64,000 bases of DNA, taken from contig NZ_AUMJ01000018.1 in assembly GCF_000430625.1 (NCBI RefSeq), positions 34,662 to 98,661 of the forward strand. Direction: 5' to 3'. The DNA is from Aneurinibacillus terranovensis DSM 18919 (GTDB lineage Bacteria; Bacillota; Bacilli; Aneurinibacillales; Aneurinibacillaceae). Position numbers and translations under genes: made by a program. Positions 31,021 to 40,107 of this stretch are shown here, piece by piece. Numbering within the stretch: position 1 is the stretch's first letter; each line of letters begins with the position of its first letter. The notes beneath the pieces are model-generated. The model ran no database searches, was not told the origin of the DNA, and saw only the letters and a program-made list of their open reading frames with translations.

Positions 31021-32097
31021 CTAGCAAATATAACGCTTTCCGCCCGCAGCTTTGCCAAGGCGGTTCATAACAGCGACGCCAACGCCCTTTTCCGGAAATG
31101 TTTCCGCGAGGATCAGGTCGACATGCCGCTCATCAAATTGGCGCAATACATCGTATAAATGATGCGCGACCGTAAGCAAATCAGTACGCTTTCCACAGGC
31201 GAGAACGGTATGTTCAGCCGGATACCGTTCCGCCGACTCTTCAGTAGCCATGATACCAACCTTTTTCCCGTCTGCCCTCGCTTTATCAGCAAGGCGGGTG
31301 ATGGTTTCCGCCATGTTATCCACAGTATCCCCTTCGATTAACCACATCTCCCCTTTCGGTGCATAATGGCGGTATTTCATGCCCGGCGACTTAGGGGCTA
31401 CCGCCTCGTTAACCAGGCCCGGATCCATCTCCACATCCCCGGCAATCCCGGCAACCTGCTCGGCGGTAATCCCACCCGGCCGCAAAATGACGGGAATATT
31501 CCCGGTAATATCAACGACGGTAGATTCGACCCCGATGCCGGTCGCCCCCCCGTCGAGGATGCCAGCGATACGCCCATTCAAATCTTCCCGTACATGCTGG
31601 GCTGTTGTCGGACTTGGACGGCCAGACAGGTTGGCGCTGGGAGCCGCAACCGGCAATCCGGCAGCTTCAATAAGCGCTAAAGCCACCGGATGGGCCGGCA
31701 TCCGAATCGCAAGTGTATCTAACCCGGCAGATGCCCGGTGTGCAATGCCGGGCTTTTTGGGGAAAACAAGCGTTAAGGGCCCCGGCCAAAAAGCCTCCAT
31801 TAAGGACTTTGCCAGCGGTGGGATCTCAGCGACCAGCGGTTCGAGCTGTTTGCAGTTGGAAATGTGCAGAATAAGCGGGTTATCACTTGGCCTGCCCTTT
31901 GCTTCGTATATTTTTTCTACCGTTTCGTCGGCGAGCGCATTTCCTCCCAGACCATATACCGTTTCTGTCGGAAAGGCAACGAGCTCGTTTTTTTGCAAAA
32001 GTTCAGCCGCTTCCCGGATAAACTGATAACCCTGTGGATAAGCACTTGGGTCATCCACAATTTTATCCACAATCCAGTACTTTGTATCTTGATTCAT
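31021..32097 (-). CDS. tsaC: L-threonylcarbamoyladenylate synthase
   Basis: Makes threonylcarbamoyl-AMP for the t6A37 tRNA modification; B. subtilis ywlC equivalent. 358 aa from the ATG at 32097 (MNQDTKYWIVDK), which has a GAGGT site; a TTG 14 codons upstream is less likely. The N-terminal YrdC domain shows AFPTETVYGLGGNA near 45, KGRPSDNPLILHI near 70 and PSANLSGRPSPTTAQ near 160. A C-terminal Sua5 domain follows (from about residue 230, SPGMKYRHYAPKGEM). The 5' end of the gene contains several DnaA boxes. Confidence 0.95.
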   Translation of the reverse strand: MNQDTKYWIVDKIVDDPSAYPQGYQFIREAAELLQKNELVAFPTETVYGLGGNALADETVEKIYEAKGRPSDNPLILHISNCKQLEPLVAEIPPLAKSLMEAFWPGPLTLVFPKKPGIAHRASAGLDTLAIRMPAHPVALALIEAAGLPVAAPSANLSGRPSPTTAQHVREDLNGRIAGILDGGATGIGVESTVVDITGNIPVILRPGGITAEQVAGIAGDVEMDPGLVNEAVAPKSPGMKYRHYAPKGEMWLIEGDTVDNMAETITRLADKARADGKKVGIMATEESAERYPAEHTVLACGKRTDLLTVAHHLYDVLRQFDERHVDLILAETFPEKGVGVAVMNRLGKAAGGKRYIC

Positions 32098-32265
32098 GAT
32101 TGCAACCTCAGTTCTACGATATTCTATGCTTTTTTTCAAATAGACCTGTGTAAATTACAGGTTCATAGAGCATTCATCCACAAATTGTGTATAACTTGTG
32201 GATAAGTCTAGTTGATGAGTCGTCTTACCCGCTTCTTTTTCCGGAAAATTTGGATAATATCCACA
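32033..32265. promoter_or_regulatory. DnaA-box cluster at tsaC/spoIIR
   Basis: Perfect TTATNCACA boxes occur at 32033-32041 (minus), 32063-32071 (plus), 32186-32194 (minus) and 32197-32205 (minus). One-mismatch boxes lie at 32051-32059, 32174-32182 and 32257-32265. Another perfect box is at 31316-31324 inside tsaC. Four perfect 9-mers in about 175 bases is far beyond chance. Likely roles are DnaA-dependent control of tsaC or titration of DnaA. Confidence 0.8.
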
Positions 32266-32294
32266 TTGGACGCAAACATGCCTGCCTAACGAAT

Positions 32295-32321
32295 AAAACT
32301 CTGCCTGATGACAGAGTTTTT
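32295..32321 (-). terminator. bidirectional-looking terminator after spoIIR
   Basis: AAAACTCTG-CCTGATGA-CAGAGTTTTT (written on the plus strand, split at the loop). The minus-strand copy also ends in a T run, so it serves spoIIR. Confidence 0.8.
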
Positions 32322-32335
32322 CTAATAACCATATC

Positions 32336-32944
32336 TTACACAGCATGGCGGAAAAAGTCGACAATTTTATAGAATACATCCACGACAAAAAATCGAACGT
32401 GAACATCCTTCGTTTGCGTCTGCTGCTGTCCGCTCTTCGTCACCGTATCCCCGTTGGCAATGTCGGCGAAGCAAAGCGGGGGAAACAGAACACACCACCA
32501 GTTCTGTCCGGCAGCCTGTCCGATAGCAATCCGTACCGCTTCATACTGGCCCGCCGGGAATACCTGGGTCCCGTACATTTTTGTCGGGAAATCCGTTGGC
32601 CGAAGCTGCACGGTCGCTGTATAATCAAATCCTTTTTCTTTGATCATCCGGTTTACAATCGCTTGCAGTTCAGGTATATGTTTTTGTATAATTACGCGGG
32701 CCTGCTGGATGTTTTCCTCTTCACCCGACCACTTTTTCACGTTCTCTATTACTTGGTCCCGAACCTGGCGCTTTAACTGCTGGTCCTCCGGGGAATCGCT
32801 GTTGGCCAGAATGCGAAGTCGGATCGATTGCCGCGGCACCTCGCCCGATGCGAACACGGCCATGGCGTTCTTCTGACTTTCCCAGCTCATCGTTAAGACA
32901 AAAAGTGCAAAAAATAAAATCATAAACCGTTTCATTCTCTTCAC
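32336..32944 (-). CDS. spoIIR: stage II sporulation protein R
   Basis: Forespore-secreted signalling protein that triggers SpoIIGA to process pro-SigE in the mother cell. 202 aa from the GTG at 32944, which has GGAGAGG five bases upstream; the ATG at 32935 is an alternative. A signal peptide/anchor (about MKRFMILFFALFVLTMSW) is followed by the family hallmark IRLRILANSDSPEDQQLKR near residue 45 and a C-terminal segment ending in KIVDFFRHAV. It lies between prmC and tsaC as in B. subtilis. In B. subtilis spoIIR is SigF-controlled; I did not find a convincing SigF promoter here. Confidence 0.93.
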   Translation of the reverse strand: MKRMKRFMILFFALFVLTMSWESQKNAMAVFASGEVPRQSIRLRILANSDSPEDQQLKRQVRDQVIENVKKWSGEEENIQQARVIIQKHIPELQAIVNRMIKEKGFDYTATVQLRPTDFPTKMYGTQVFPAGQYEAVRIAIGQAAGQNWWCVLFPPLCFADIANGDTVTKSGQQQTQTKDVHVRFFVVDVFYKIVDFFRHAV

Positions 32945-33004
32945 CCTTTCCTCTCCCTGTTCACAAGTATAGACAGAAAGGGAAGATTGCAAACGTTCAG
33001 AATC

Positions 33005-33886
33005 TTATTTTTTGTCACGCACAGCAATTACATGCCTTGCAATCCCTGCCAGGTCTTTCACGATATAAATCCTTTCAAAAAGGCCAGTCTCCTTCAGCCA
33101 ATGCTGCACAGTTTCCGCCTGATGAATACCGACTTCCCATCCAACGAGCGCCCGATTTTCCAGAACACGCGGTAAATCCCCTACCATCCGCCGGTAAAAA
33201 TCGAGGCCATCCTCGCCGCCATCCAGCGCACGATTCGGCTCATGCTCCTTCACCTGCAAATCCAACCCGGCAATGTCAGAAGAGGGGATGTAAGGGGGAT
33301 TGGAAACGAGAATGTGAACCCTCTCCTCTTTTAAAAGCAGAGGCTGCAGCAAATCACCCGCGACAAATGATATTTTCTCCCGCACCCCGTGCCGGGCAGC
33401 GTTCTCCTCTGCCACAGCGAGAGAATCCATGGCAATATCCGTAGCCGTAAAGGTCCAGTTCACTCCGCCTTCGACAGCGAGTGTAACCACGATGGCACCG
33501 CTGCCTGTCCCGATGTCGGCAACCGAAAGAGCGGCTTCATTCGGCCAAAGACGGTGCGCCTGCTTGATGATTTCTTCCACAAGCTGCTCCGTTTCCGGCC
33601 GTGGGATTAACACAGACGAATTCACCTTGAAACCAATGCCGTAGAATTCCTGCTCTCCGACGATATACTGAATCGGCTCCCCGGCTGATCTTCGTTGGAG
33701 AATCGATTCGATGCTTTTCCACTTATCCTCACTCAATGTGTCAGACATACTGGAAAAAAGCCGGGTACGGTCCCAGCCGGTGACATAACGAATCGTATAT
33801 TCCGCCAAAAACAAAGCGTCTTCAATGCCTTTCTCTTCTAAAAAACGAGAAGCCTTCTTCAAGGCTTCTCGTATGGTCATTTTCAT
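33005..33886 (-). CDS. prmC: release factor glutamine methyltransferase
   Basis: Methylates the GGQ glutamine of release factors; 293 aa. An N-terminal helical domain is followed by a SAM-binding fold, with VADIGTGSGAIVVTLA near residue 118 and the NPPY catalytic motif in ILVSNPPYIPSSD near 190. It starts 4 bases after the prfA stop, so enzyme and substrate are made from one transcript. The ribosome site GGAAGGTG lies over the prfA end. Confidence 0.96.
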   Translation of the reverse strand: MKMTIREALKKASRFLEEKGIEDALFLAEYTIRYVTGWDRTRLFSSMSDTLSEDKWKSIESILQRRSAGEPIQYIVGEQEFYGIGFKVNSSVLIPRPETEQLVEEIIKQAHRLWPNEAALSVADIGTGSGAIVVTLAVEGGVNWTFTATDIAMDSLAVAEENAARHGVREKISFVAGDLLQPLLLKEERVHILVSNPPYIPSSDIAGLDLQVKEHEPNRALDGGEDGLDFYRRMVGDLPRVLENRALVGWEVGIHQAETVQHWLKETGLFERIYIVKDLAGIARHVIAVRDKK

Positions 33887-33889
33887 CGG

Positions 33890-34963
33890 TTACGCACCTT
33901 CCGCGTTCCGCATTAATTCGGACTGCTCGTTTAAAATAAGCGCGTCAATAATTTCATCCATTTCCCCGTTCAACACCTGGTCAAGCTTGTGCAGAGTAAG
34001 CCCTATCCGATGGTCCGTAACACGGCTTTGCGGGAAATTATAGGTCCGGATTCGCTCGCTGCGGTCTCCTGTTCCCACTGCAGACTTGCGAACATCGGCA
34101 TATTCGGCCGCTGCTTCCTGCTGGTATTTATCCAAGAGGCGGGCTCGCAGTACACGCATCGCCTTGTCTTTGTTTTTATGCTGGGATTTCTCATCCTGGC
34201 ACGTAACAACAATACCGGTAGGAACGTGGGTCAGGCGAACTGCTGATTTGGTTGTATTAACGCTCTGTCCACCCGCGCCGCTCGAACAGAAAAGGTCCAC
34301 GCGAATGTCGTTTTCATTGACTTCAACTTCCACCTCTTCCGCTTCCGGAAGAACGGCCACCGTTGCTGTCGATGTATGAATCCGCCCGCCTGATTCGGTC
34401 GAAGGAATCCGCTGAACGCGGTGGGCACCACTCTCAAATTTGAGCCGGCTGTATGCTCCTTTGCCGTTAACGGAGAAAATGATTTCCTTATATCCCCCGA
34501 TATCGGTGTAATTCGCTTCGAGAACTTCTACCTTAAACCGGTGCTTCTCCGCATAGCGTGTATACATCCGGTATAAATCCGCCGCAAACAACGCCGCTTC
34601 ATCCCCGCCGGCCGCACCCCGCACTTCAATGATAACGTTCTTGTCATCGTTAGGGTCTTTCGGAAGCAGAAGAATACGAATCCGCTCTTCTAACTCTTCT
34701 TTTCTGGACTCTAAATCGCTAATCTCCATTTTAACCATTTCGCGCATTTCGTCGTCCAATTTATCCTCCAGCATCGCTTTCGCATCCTGGAGCTGCTCAC
34801 TTACTGATTTATATTCACGATATGCCTGCACAGTTTCTTCAATATCCGATTGCTCTTTTGAATACTCCCGCAGCTTAGCCGGGTCGTTCATGACATTAGG
34901 CTCACACAGAAGGTGTGTTAATCGCTCATACCGCTCAACAACCGATTCCAATCGCTGTAGCAC
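33890..34963 (-). CDS. prfA: peptide chain release factor 1
   Basis: Reads UAA and UAG stop codons; 357 aa from the GTG at 34963 ([15 protein letters not shown]). It has GAGGTGA at proper spacing and matches the family start MLDRL; a GTG four codons upstream sits in the ribosome site. The GGQ motif is at about residues 231-233 ([15 protein letters not shown]) and [15 protein letters not shown] lies near 118. It is directly followed by prmC, which methylates it. Confidence 0.97.
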   Translation of the reverse strand: MLQRLESVVERYERLTHLLCEPNVMNDPAKLREYSKEQSDIEETVQAYREYKSVSEQLQDAKAMLEDKLDDEMREMVKMEISDLESRKEELEERIRILLLPKDPNDDKNVIIEVRGAAGGDEAALFAADLYRMYTRYAEKHRFKVEVLEANYTDIGGYKEIIFSVNGKGAYSRLKFESGAHRVQRIPSTESGGRIHTSTATVAVLPEAEEVEVEVNENDIRVDLFCSSGAGGQSVNTTKSAVRLTHVPTGIVVTCQDEKSQHKNKDKAMRVLRARLLDKYQQEAAAEYADVRKSAVGTGDRSERIRTYNFPQSRVTDHRIGLTLHKLDQVLNGEMDEIIDALILNEQSELMRNAEGA

Positions 34964-35035
34964 GGTTTGATTCACCTCATTTCAAAAAGTCCGTAACATT
35001 CTAATTATAGTGGATTTGCCTGGTTTCGTCAAAGT

Positions 35036-35095
35036 CCGGTTTCTCCTGCGGGGAAGACCAGCAAAAACAAACGGATTTCGCACGCATCTCCCCCA
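35036..35095. repeat. dispersed intergenic repeat, copy D
   Basis: Contains GGGGAAGACCAGCAAAAAC followed by AAACGGATTTCG and GCATC. The same string with a few changes is at about 45990-46045 (copy E). It also contains a partial palindrome GGTTTCTCC/GGGGAAGACC like copies A-C. It sits between prfA and the lipoprotein gene. Confidence 0.55.
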
Positions 35096-35104
35096 ACGTT
35101 CTTT

Positions 35105-35725
35105 TTAGTGAACACTTCGATTCATCTGATTTATCCGGCTGTCAATGTCAATGAAATTGGTCCGGTAGTTGTTGGCCGGTGTGCCGCTGCGGATGCCATC
35201 CCGGATATCCTGAATCATACTGAATAATCGACTGTCTGAAGTAAGGCGGACTCGATACCGGGGCATCTTCTGTTGGACACGCGTTCTCACCTGGTCCTTC
35301 ACGTAGGCTAGCCTGGACTGATCGCGCATGACTCTATCAAACTGAAGGCCAATGTAGGCTGTTTCTCCATTTATAATGACGGTTGCCCGCTTCACGCCAG
35401 GCACGGAAGCGGCTGCCTGGGCTATGCGATCCGCCTCCGCCTGCGGATGTTGGTCACCGTCGCCTCCTTCTACGCGGCCCCCTCTTATTGCAGGGTTGGG
35501 GCCTGGGTTGCTCAGAATATGATTTCCATGATTCTCCGCGTTCGGGTCTGTATTATTTATCCGTCCGTTCGAACGGTCATAAACCTGTGGATGGTTACCA
35601 ACCTGTGGATCTTGGTTAACCTGTTCGTTGTTGTATATTCTCCGGTTATCCGGCGCCGCACTCTGGTTACACGCGGTCGTTAACATAACAAATCCGAGCA
35701 CGACAATGGGAGCTATTTTTCTCAA
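35105..35725 (-). CDS. YhcN/YlaJ-family sporulation lipoprotein
   Basis: 206 aa from the TTG at 35725, which has an AGGAGGTGGG site. The first 19 residues form a lipoprotein signal, with lipobox LTTAC and the lipid-bearing Cys at about residue 19. An Asn/Gln/Asp-rich spacer follows (about 20-85). The C-terminal half matches the YhcN/YlaJ domain (AEADRIAQAAASVPGVKRAT, then NGETAYIGLQFD), a fold found in spore membrane/cortex lipoproteins. In B. subtilis the tdk gene occupies this position, so this is a local difference. Confidence 0.85.
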   Translation of the reverse strand: MRKIAPIVVLGFVMLTTACNQSAAPDNRRIYNNEQVNQDPQVGNHPQVYDRSNGRINNTDPNAENHGNHILSNPGPNPAIRGGRVEGGDGDQHPQAEADRIAQAAASVPGVKRATVIINGETAYIGLQFDRVMRDQSRLAYVKDQVRTRVQQKMPRYRVRLTSDSRLFSMIQDIRDGIRSGTPANNYRTNFIDIDSRINQMNRSVH

Positions 35726-35877
35726 TTCGCCCACCTCCTTACACATAGCGTGTGAGGATCAGGCAAAACTTATGTGTATGTTCATTATTATGTGTATCGT
35801 TCTTTATTCTTCATTGTACCGTATCGAAAATAAAACTGCGCCATTCTGTTTTCTCCTTACTTTGTTCCCCACTATAT

Positions 35878-35911
35878 TAAAAAACAGACAGGCGGGTATG
35901 CCTGTCTGTTT
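35878..35911 (-). terminator. Rho-independent terminator after rpmE
   Basis: Minus strand: AAACAGACAGGCATA-CCC-GCCTGTCTGTTT (arms nearly perfect) followed by TTTAA. Confidence 0.9.
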
Positions 35912-35933
35912 AAGCCGTCGAAAATTCAACTTA

Positions 35934-36131
35934 TTAAAGGTTGTATTTCTTTTTGAAACGATCTACACGTCCGCCGGCATCAATGAATTTTTGCTTACCG
36001 GTGTAGAATGGATGGCACTCGGAGCAAATCTCCACGCGCAGGTTTTCTTTCACAGAACCGGTTTCGAATTCATTTCCGCAAGCGCAAGTAACTTTAGTTA
36101 ACTTATAATTTGGATGGATATCCGGTTTCAT
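35934..36131 (-). CDS. rpmE: 50S ribosomal protein L31 (zinc-binding form)
   Basis: 65 aa. The C+ form, with zinc ligands Cys16, Cys18, Cys36 and Cys39 (VTCACGNEF and [12 protein letters not shown]). Under zinc starvation such proteins are replaced by a C- paralogue in B. subtilis; none is in this window. It is a single gene with its own terminator, downstream of the radical SAM gene. Confidence 0.97.
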   Translation of the reverse strand: MKPDIHPNYKLTKVTCACGNEFETGSVKENLRVEICSECHPFYTGKQKFIDAGGRVDRFKKKYNL

Positions 36132-36243
36132 TTATTTCACCCTTTCTGCCCTGAATCTTTACGAAACAGAGTTTCAATCACAATATTGTGAGTATAGCAC
36201 GGTATTTACAGTATTGCAAGGACTCGTTTCCATTTTTAAATCC

Positions 36244-37518
36244 TTATGCTTTTAACGTCTCCCGGCGGCGTTGCTGAAATGCCAGAGGCGGCACATGCGT
36301 ATACGAGCCAATGGTTACATCCGGCAATTCCCGACGGTAAATTTCCAGCGCCTGTTTCATGCCGAATACTTCTCCTTTTGCAGGAGGAATCATATCCAGA
36401 TAGCTTTCCGGGTCAATGTTTAGATTTCTCATTTGAATCATCTTAATACCGGCACGCTTAATAAATTCAATCATCGCTTCCATCTCTTCTTCCCGGTCGA
36501 ACACACCCGGGAAAACAAGGTAGTTAATCGATGTATATACACCTTTCTCATTTGCATACGCTGCCGATTTCTCGACGTTGGCCAGCGTATAGGCGCGGGG
36601 GCGGTAATACGCGTTGTAGTGCTCGTCAATCGCACTGATGATGCTGACCCGCATCGAATCAAGGCCTGCATCGACTATTGCTTTTATGTGGTCTGTCAGG
36701 CCGGCGTTCGTATTGATATTAATAAAACCTATGTTGGTTCGGGAACGGACTTCACGCATCGCCTTGGTGATAATCGCCGCCTGGGTAGAAGGCTCACCTT
36801 CACACCCCTGACCGAAGCTAATAATGGACTCCGGCGTTTGCAAATGATACATCATCACCTCAACCAGTTCCTCCACTGTCGGCTTAAAGTTCATCCGCGT
36901 TTGTGGAGCAGGAAAACCGCTGTCATCCGGTTGTTCGGAAATACAACCAAAGCAGCCGGCATTGCACGAGTAGGAAACAGGCAGTCCGGCTTCCCATCTG
37001 TTCAGAAATGTATTGGATGCAGTCAGGCATTCGTAGCCCAGCGTACAATTGCTTAAGTGATTAAATACACGGTTATCCGGGTATTGTGTGAGAACTTCTT
37101 TCACTTTCCTTTCCAAATCATCCATTGGAAAATGAAGTGGATTCCATTTGTACGGGTCATCCGTGGCTTCGGCGGTAACGTAAAAGCCATCATTAAACCA
37201 AACAACAGCCGTGTAGCCAAAAAGAGGAAGTTTTTCCTCTTTATTTTCTTTCACATAGCCGGGAAACATGAGGCGCGTATATCCCTGCGGCAGCAGCGCG
37301 CCGACACATTGAAAGCCATCAAGGCGAACCATTTCGCCGGTTTCCGGGTCAAGCCCAACCGGCACAGTAAACGGAAGGCTGACAAGAGTCGCTCCTTCCG
37401 GCAGTGGGATGAGCTCCTCCTTCATAATCTCAAGAAGAGTATTTCCGCTGCGTCCGAGACCAAACAGCTCCGGGTGATCGTACACCTGGCCCTGCTCATC
37501 AGCATAGACAAGGTACAT
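36244..37518 (-). CDS. radical SAM protein of unknown function
   Basis: 424 aa. The radical SAM cluster motif is C-x3-C-x2-C at Cys185/189/192 (SCNAGCFGC), unusually far from the N-terminus. GQGCEGEPSTQ near 240 resembles the family's GGE-type SAM-binding strand. The first ~150 residues form a separate region rich in beta strands (FTVPVGLDPETGEM; GYTAVVWFNDGFYVTAEATD). Extra cysteines Cys158 and Cys164 (SNCTLGYEC) precede the cluster. The start has an AAGGAGTTTTG site. It lies between rho and rpmE and does not belong to the B. subtilis gene order. Substrate unknown. Confidence 0.85.
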   Translation of the reverse strand: MYLVYADEQGQVYDHPELFGLGRSGNTLLEIMKEELIPLPEGATLVSLPFTVPVGLDPETGEMVRLDGFQCVGALLPQGYTRLMFPGYVKENKEEKLPLFGYTAVVWFNDGFYVTAEATDDPYKWNPLHFPMDDLERKVKEVLTQYPDNRVFNHLSNCTLGYECLTASNTFLNRWEAGLPVSYSCNAGCFGCISEQPDDSGFPAPQTRMNFKPTVEELVEVMMYHLQTPESIISFGQGCEGEPSTQAAIITKAMREVRSRTNIGFININTNAGLTDHIKAIVDAGLDSMRVSIISAIDEHYNAYYRPRAYTLANVEKSAAYANEKGVYTSINYLVFPGVFDREEEMEAMIEFIKRAGIKMIQMRNLNIDPESYLDMIPPAKGEVFGMKQALEIYRRELPDVTIGSYTHVPPLAFQQRRRETLKA

Positions 37519-37565
37519 AATCTATCAAAACTCCTTATTTTTCATTTGCGAAATCCGTTTCTTTT

Positions 37566-37645
37566 TGCAGAGTTTTCCCTTGCGAGGACGCTTGCCCGCA
37601 AGGGAAGACCCTGCAAAAATAAAAATAGTCCATTCCATTGTGCAC
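37566..37645. repeat. palindromic intergenic repeat, copy B
   Basis: Arms TGCAGAGTTTTCCCTTGCG (37566-37584) and CGCAAGGGAAGACCCTGCA (37598-37616) pair at 17 of 19 positions. They are followed by AAAAATAAAAATAGTCCATT. The right arm plus tail matches copy A (46186-46232) closely. It lies between rho and the radical SAM gene. Confidence 0.7.
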
Positions 37646-37739
37646 CCCTTTGAGGTTTACGTTCGGCTGCACAGCATACGTTAACAGAGAAACTGAAAAA
37701 GGAGGGCGAAGCGTTTTTTATCGGAATGACCAAGTGGAA

Positions 37740-39023
37740 TTACGATTTATTTTGTCTTACCGGAGTTTTTTTCACCTGTTCAACAACGAGGGAATCAAGA
37801 AACTCTTGATTGGTCTTTGTGCTTTTCAGCTTGCGGATGAACGCTTCGGTAAATTCATTGCTGTCATGGATGGATTTGCGTAACGCCCAAATTTTTTCCA
37901 ATTCTTCTTTCGCAAACAGCAAATCTTCGCGGCGTGTGCCGGAACGCCTGATATCGATGGCCGGGTAGACGCGGCGCTCCGCAAGTTTGCGGTCGAGGTG
38001 CAGTTCCATATTGCCGGTGCCTTTAAACTCTTCATAAATCACATCGTCCATCCGAGAGCCGGTTTCAATAAGCGCAGTGGCCAGAATCGTCAGGCTGCCG
38101 CCTTCCTCTACATTCCGGGCTGCCCCAAAGAAACGCTTGGGCCGGTGAAACGCTGCCGGGTCAATCCCCCCTGATAACGTACGGCCGCTTGCCGGCACTG
38201 TAACGTTATAAGCCCTTGCCAATCTCGTAATGCTATCTAACAAAATAACGACGTCTTTTTTATGCTCCACTAACCGCATCGCTCGTTCAAGTACAAGCTC
38301 TGCCACTTTAATATGATTTTCCGGCAACTCGTCAAACGTCGAACTGACAACTTCTCCTTTAACAAGCGAGCGCTGCATATCCGTTACTTCTTCCGGCCGT
38401 TCATCAATTAATAGAACTATCAATTCAATCTGCGGGTGGTTCGTTGCGATGCTGTTCGCGATTTCCTTTAACAGGACGGTTTTTCCTGCTTTCGGGGGTG
38501 CAACAATCAAGCCGCGCTGTCCGAGTCCTACGGGCGAGATTAAATCCATAACACGGGAAGAAATTTTTTCAGGTGAGGTTTCCAACACAATCTTTTTCTG
38601 TGGATAAAGAGGTGTGAGAGCCGGGAAGTGAAGTCTTTCGGAAGACGTTTCCGGTGGTTCGCCGTTAACCGCGTCCACGTGCAGCAGGCCGAAATATCGT
38701 TCGTTTTCCTTGGGCGGCCTCACCTTCCCCGATACTTTATCCCCGGTGCGCAGGTCAAACCGGCGGATCTGAGACGCAGATATATAAATATCTTCCGCGC
38801 TTGGAAGATAATTGATTGGACGAAGAAATCCAAATCCGTCCGGATGGGCATCGAGTACCCCTTCCATAAACATATTGCCCTGTTTTTCTGCCTGGGCCTG
38901 CAGAATGGCAAAAATTAATTCCCGTTTTTTGAATGTTCCATAGTAGGGAATTTGAAATTCCTTTGCGAGTTTATACAAGTCTGTCAGCTTCTTTTCTTCA
39001 AGCTGGGCTAAATTCATCTCCAT
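37740..39023 (-). CDS. rho: transcription termination factor Rho
   Basis: RNA-dependent helicase that ends transcription; 427 aa. The N-terminal Rho-N helical domain and cold-shock-like RNA-binding domain ([20 protein letters not shown] near 65) are followed by the ATPase core, with the P-loop [15 protein letters not shown] near 180 and [20 protein letters not shown] near 285. It is 60 bases downstream of glpX. Conserved synteny with B. subtilis. Confidence 0.98.
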   Translation of the reverse strand: MEMNLAQLEEKKLTDLYKLAKEFQIPYYGTFKKRELIFAILQAQAEKQGNMFMEGVLDAHPDGFGFLRPINYLPSAEDIYISASQIRRFDLRTGDKVSGKVRPPKENERYFGLLHVDAVNGEPPETSSERLHFPALTPLYPQKKIVLETSPEKISSRVMDLISPVGLGQRGLIVAPPKAGKTVLLKEIANSIATNHPQIELIVLLIDERPEEVTDMQRSLVKGEVVSSTFDELPENHIKVAELVLERAMRLVEHKKDVVILLDSITRLARAYNVTVPASGRTLSGGIDPAAFHRPKRFFGAARNVEEGGSLTILATALIETGSRMDDVIYEEFKGTGNMELHLDRKLAERRVYPAIDIRRSGTRREDLLFAKEELEKIWALRKSIHDSNEFTEAFIRKLKSTKTNQEFLDSLVVEQVKKTPVRQNKS

Positions 39024-39083
39024 TAATACATAAACACCACACTTTTCTCAAGTATATACCAGTATAGCTGATTTCTCTTTCTA

Positions 39084-40055
39084 TCAATCTTTCATCACAA
39101 AATGAGGTTTGATATCCAAACGGTGCTGCCCTTCAATAAAACGTATCGTCCCTGTACGGGCGCGCATGACTACGGAGTGGGTGGTCGCCGTCGTTCCCGC
39201 ATAACGCACACCTTTTAGCAACTCGCCATCGGTAACCCCTGTGGCGGCAAAAATTGCGTCATCGCCTTTCACAAGGTCTTCCAGGCGCAAAATTTGGCGC
39301 GGATCAGACATTCCCATTTTTTTGCAGCGCTCTGTTTCCTGTTCGTTCTGCGGTACAAGCCGCCCCTGAAAGTCCCCGCCAAGGCATTTGAGCGCAACCG
39401 CTGCAATCACGCCTTCCGGTGCACCGCCAATCCCAAACAAAATATCTACCCCTGTGTGTTCAAAAGCAGAATTAATGGCCCCGGCAACATCCCCATCCGA
39501 AATGAGTTTGATACGAGCACCCGCCTCGCGAACTTCATGAATGAGTTTCGCATGGCGTTCCCTATCCATAATAACTGCCACCAGGTCGGATACATCCTTC
39601 CCATTCGCTTTCGCAACCGCTCTCAAATTATCAATAACAGGCGCATCGATATCCACTTTACCTGCCGCCTTCGGCCCTACCGCTATTTTTTCCATGTACA
39701 TATCCGGTGCGTGAAGCAGATTTCCTTTATCGGCAACAGCGAGAACGGTGAGCGCATTCCACATTCCCTTGGCGACAATGTTAGTTCCCTCAAGCGGATC
39801 GACAGCCACGTCCACCTGCGGACATCCTGTTCCCTGGCCTAACTTCTCTCCAATATAGAGCATCGGGGCCTCATCCATTTCCCCTTCCCCGATCACAACG
39901 GTGCCATCCATCGGTACCGTATCAAAAACGGCCCTCATCGCTTTCGTCGCTGCATCGTCCGCTTCCTCCTTTTTTCCGCGGCCCATCCAGCGCGCCGAGG
40001 CAAGGGCAGCTCCTTCTGTTACACGTACAAGTTCCAATGTCAAACTGCGTTCCAT
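39084..40055 (-). CDS. glpX: class II fructose-1,6-bisphosphatase
   Basis: Gluconeogenic phosphatase, 323 aa. Metal and substrate motifs: [17 protein letters not shown] near 55-71, [15 protein letters not shown] near 85-99 and [16 protein letters not shown] near 208. It is 52 bases downstream of murA and 60 upstream of rho. Confidence 0.96.
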   Translation of the reverse strand: MERSLTLELVRVTEGAALASARWMGRGKKEEADDAATKAMRAVFDTVPMDGTVVIGEGEMDEAPMLYIGEKLGQGTGCPQVDVAVDPLEGTNIVAKGMWNALTVLAVADKGNLLHAPDMYMEKIAVGPKAAGKVDIDAPVIDNLRAVAKANGKDVSDLVAVIMDRERHAKLIHEVREAGARIKLISDGDVAGAINSAFEHTGVDILFGIGGAPEGVIAAVALKCLGGDFQGRLVPQNEQETERCKKMGMSDPRQILRLEDLVKGDDAIFAATGVTDGELLKGVRYAGTTATTHSVVMRARTGTIRFIEGQHRLDIKPHFVMKD

Positions 40056-40107
40056 TGTATGCTATCCCCAATCTTATAAGTAATGAAACAACCAAAATTA
40101 AAAAAAA

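Noticed and set aside
35572..35616. Two TGTGGAT strings in the lipoprotein gene as DnaA boxes
   Set aside because: They match only part of TTATNCACA and belong to repeated coding sequence for similar Asn/Pro/Gln-rich peptides.
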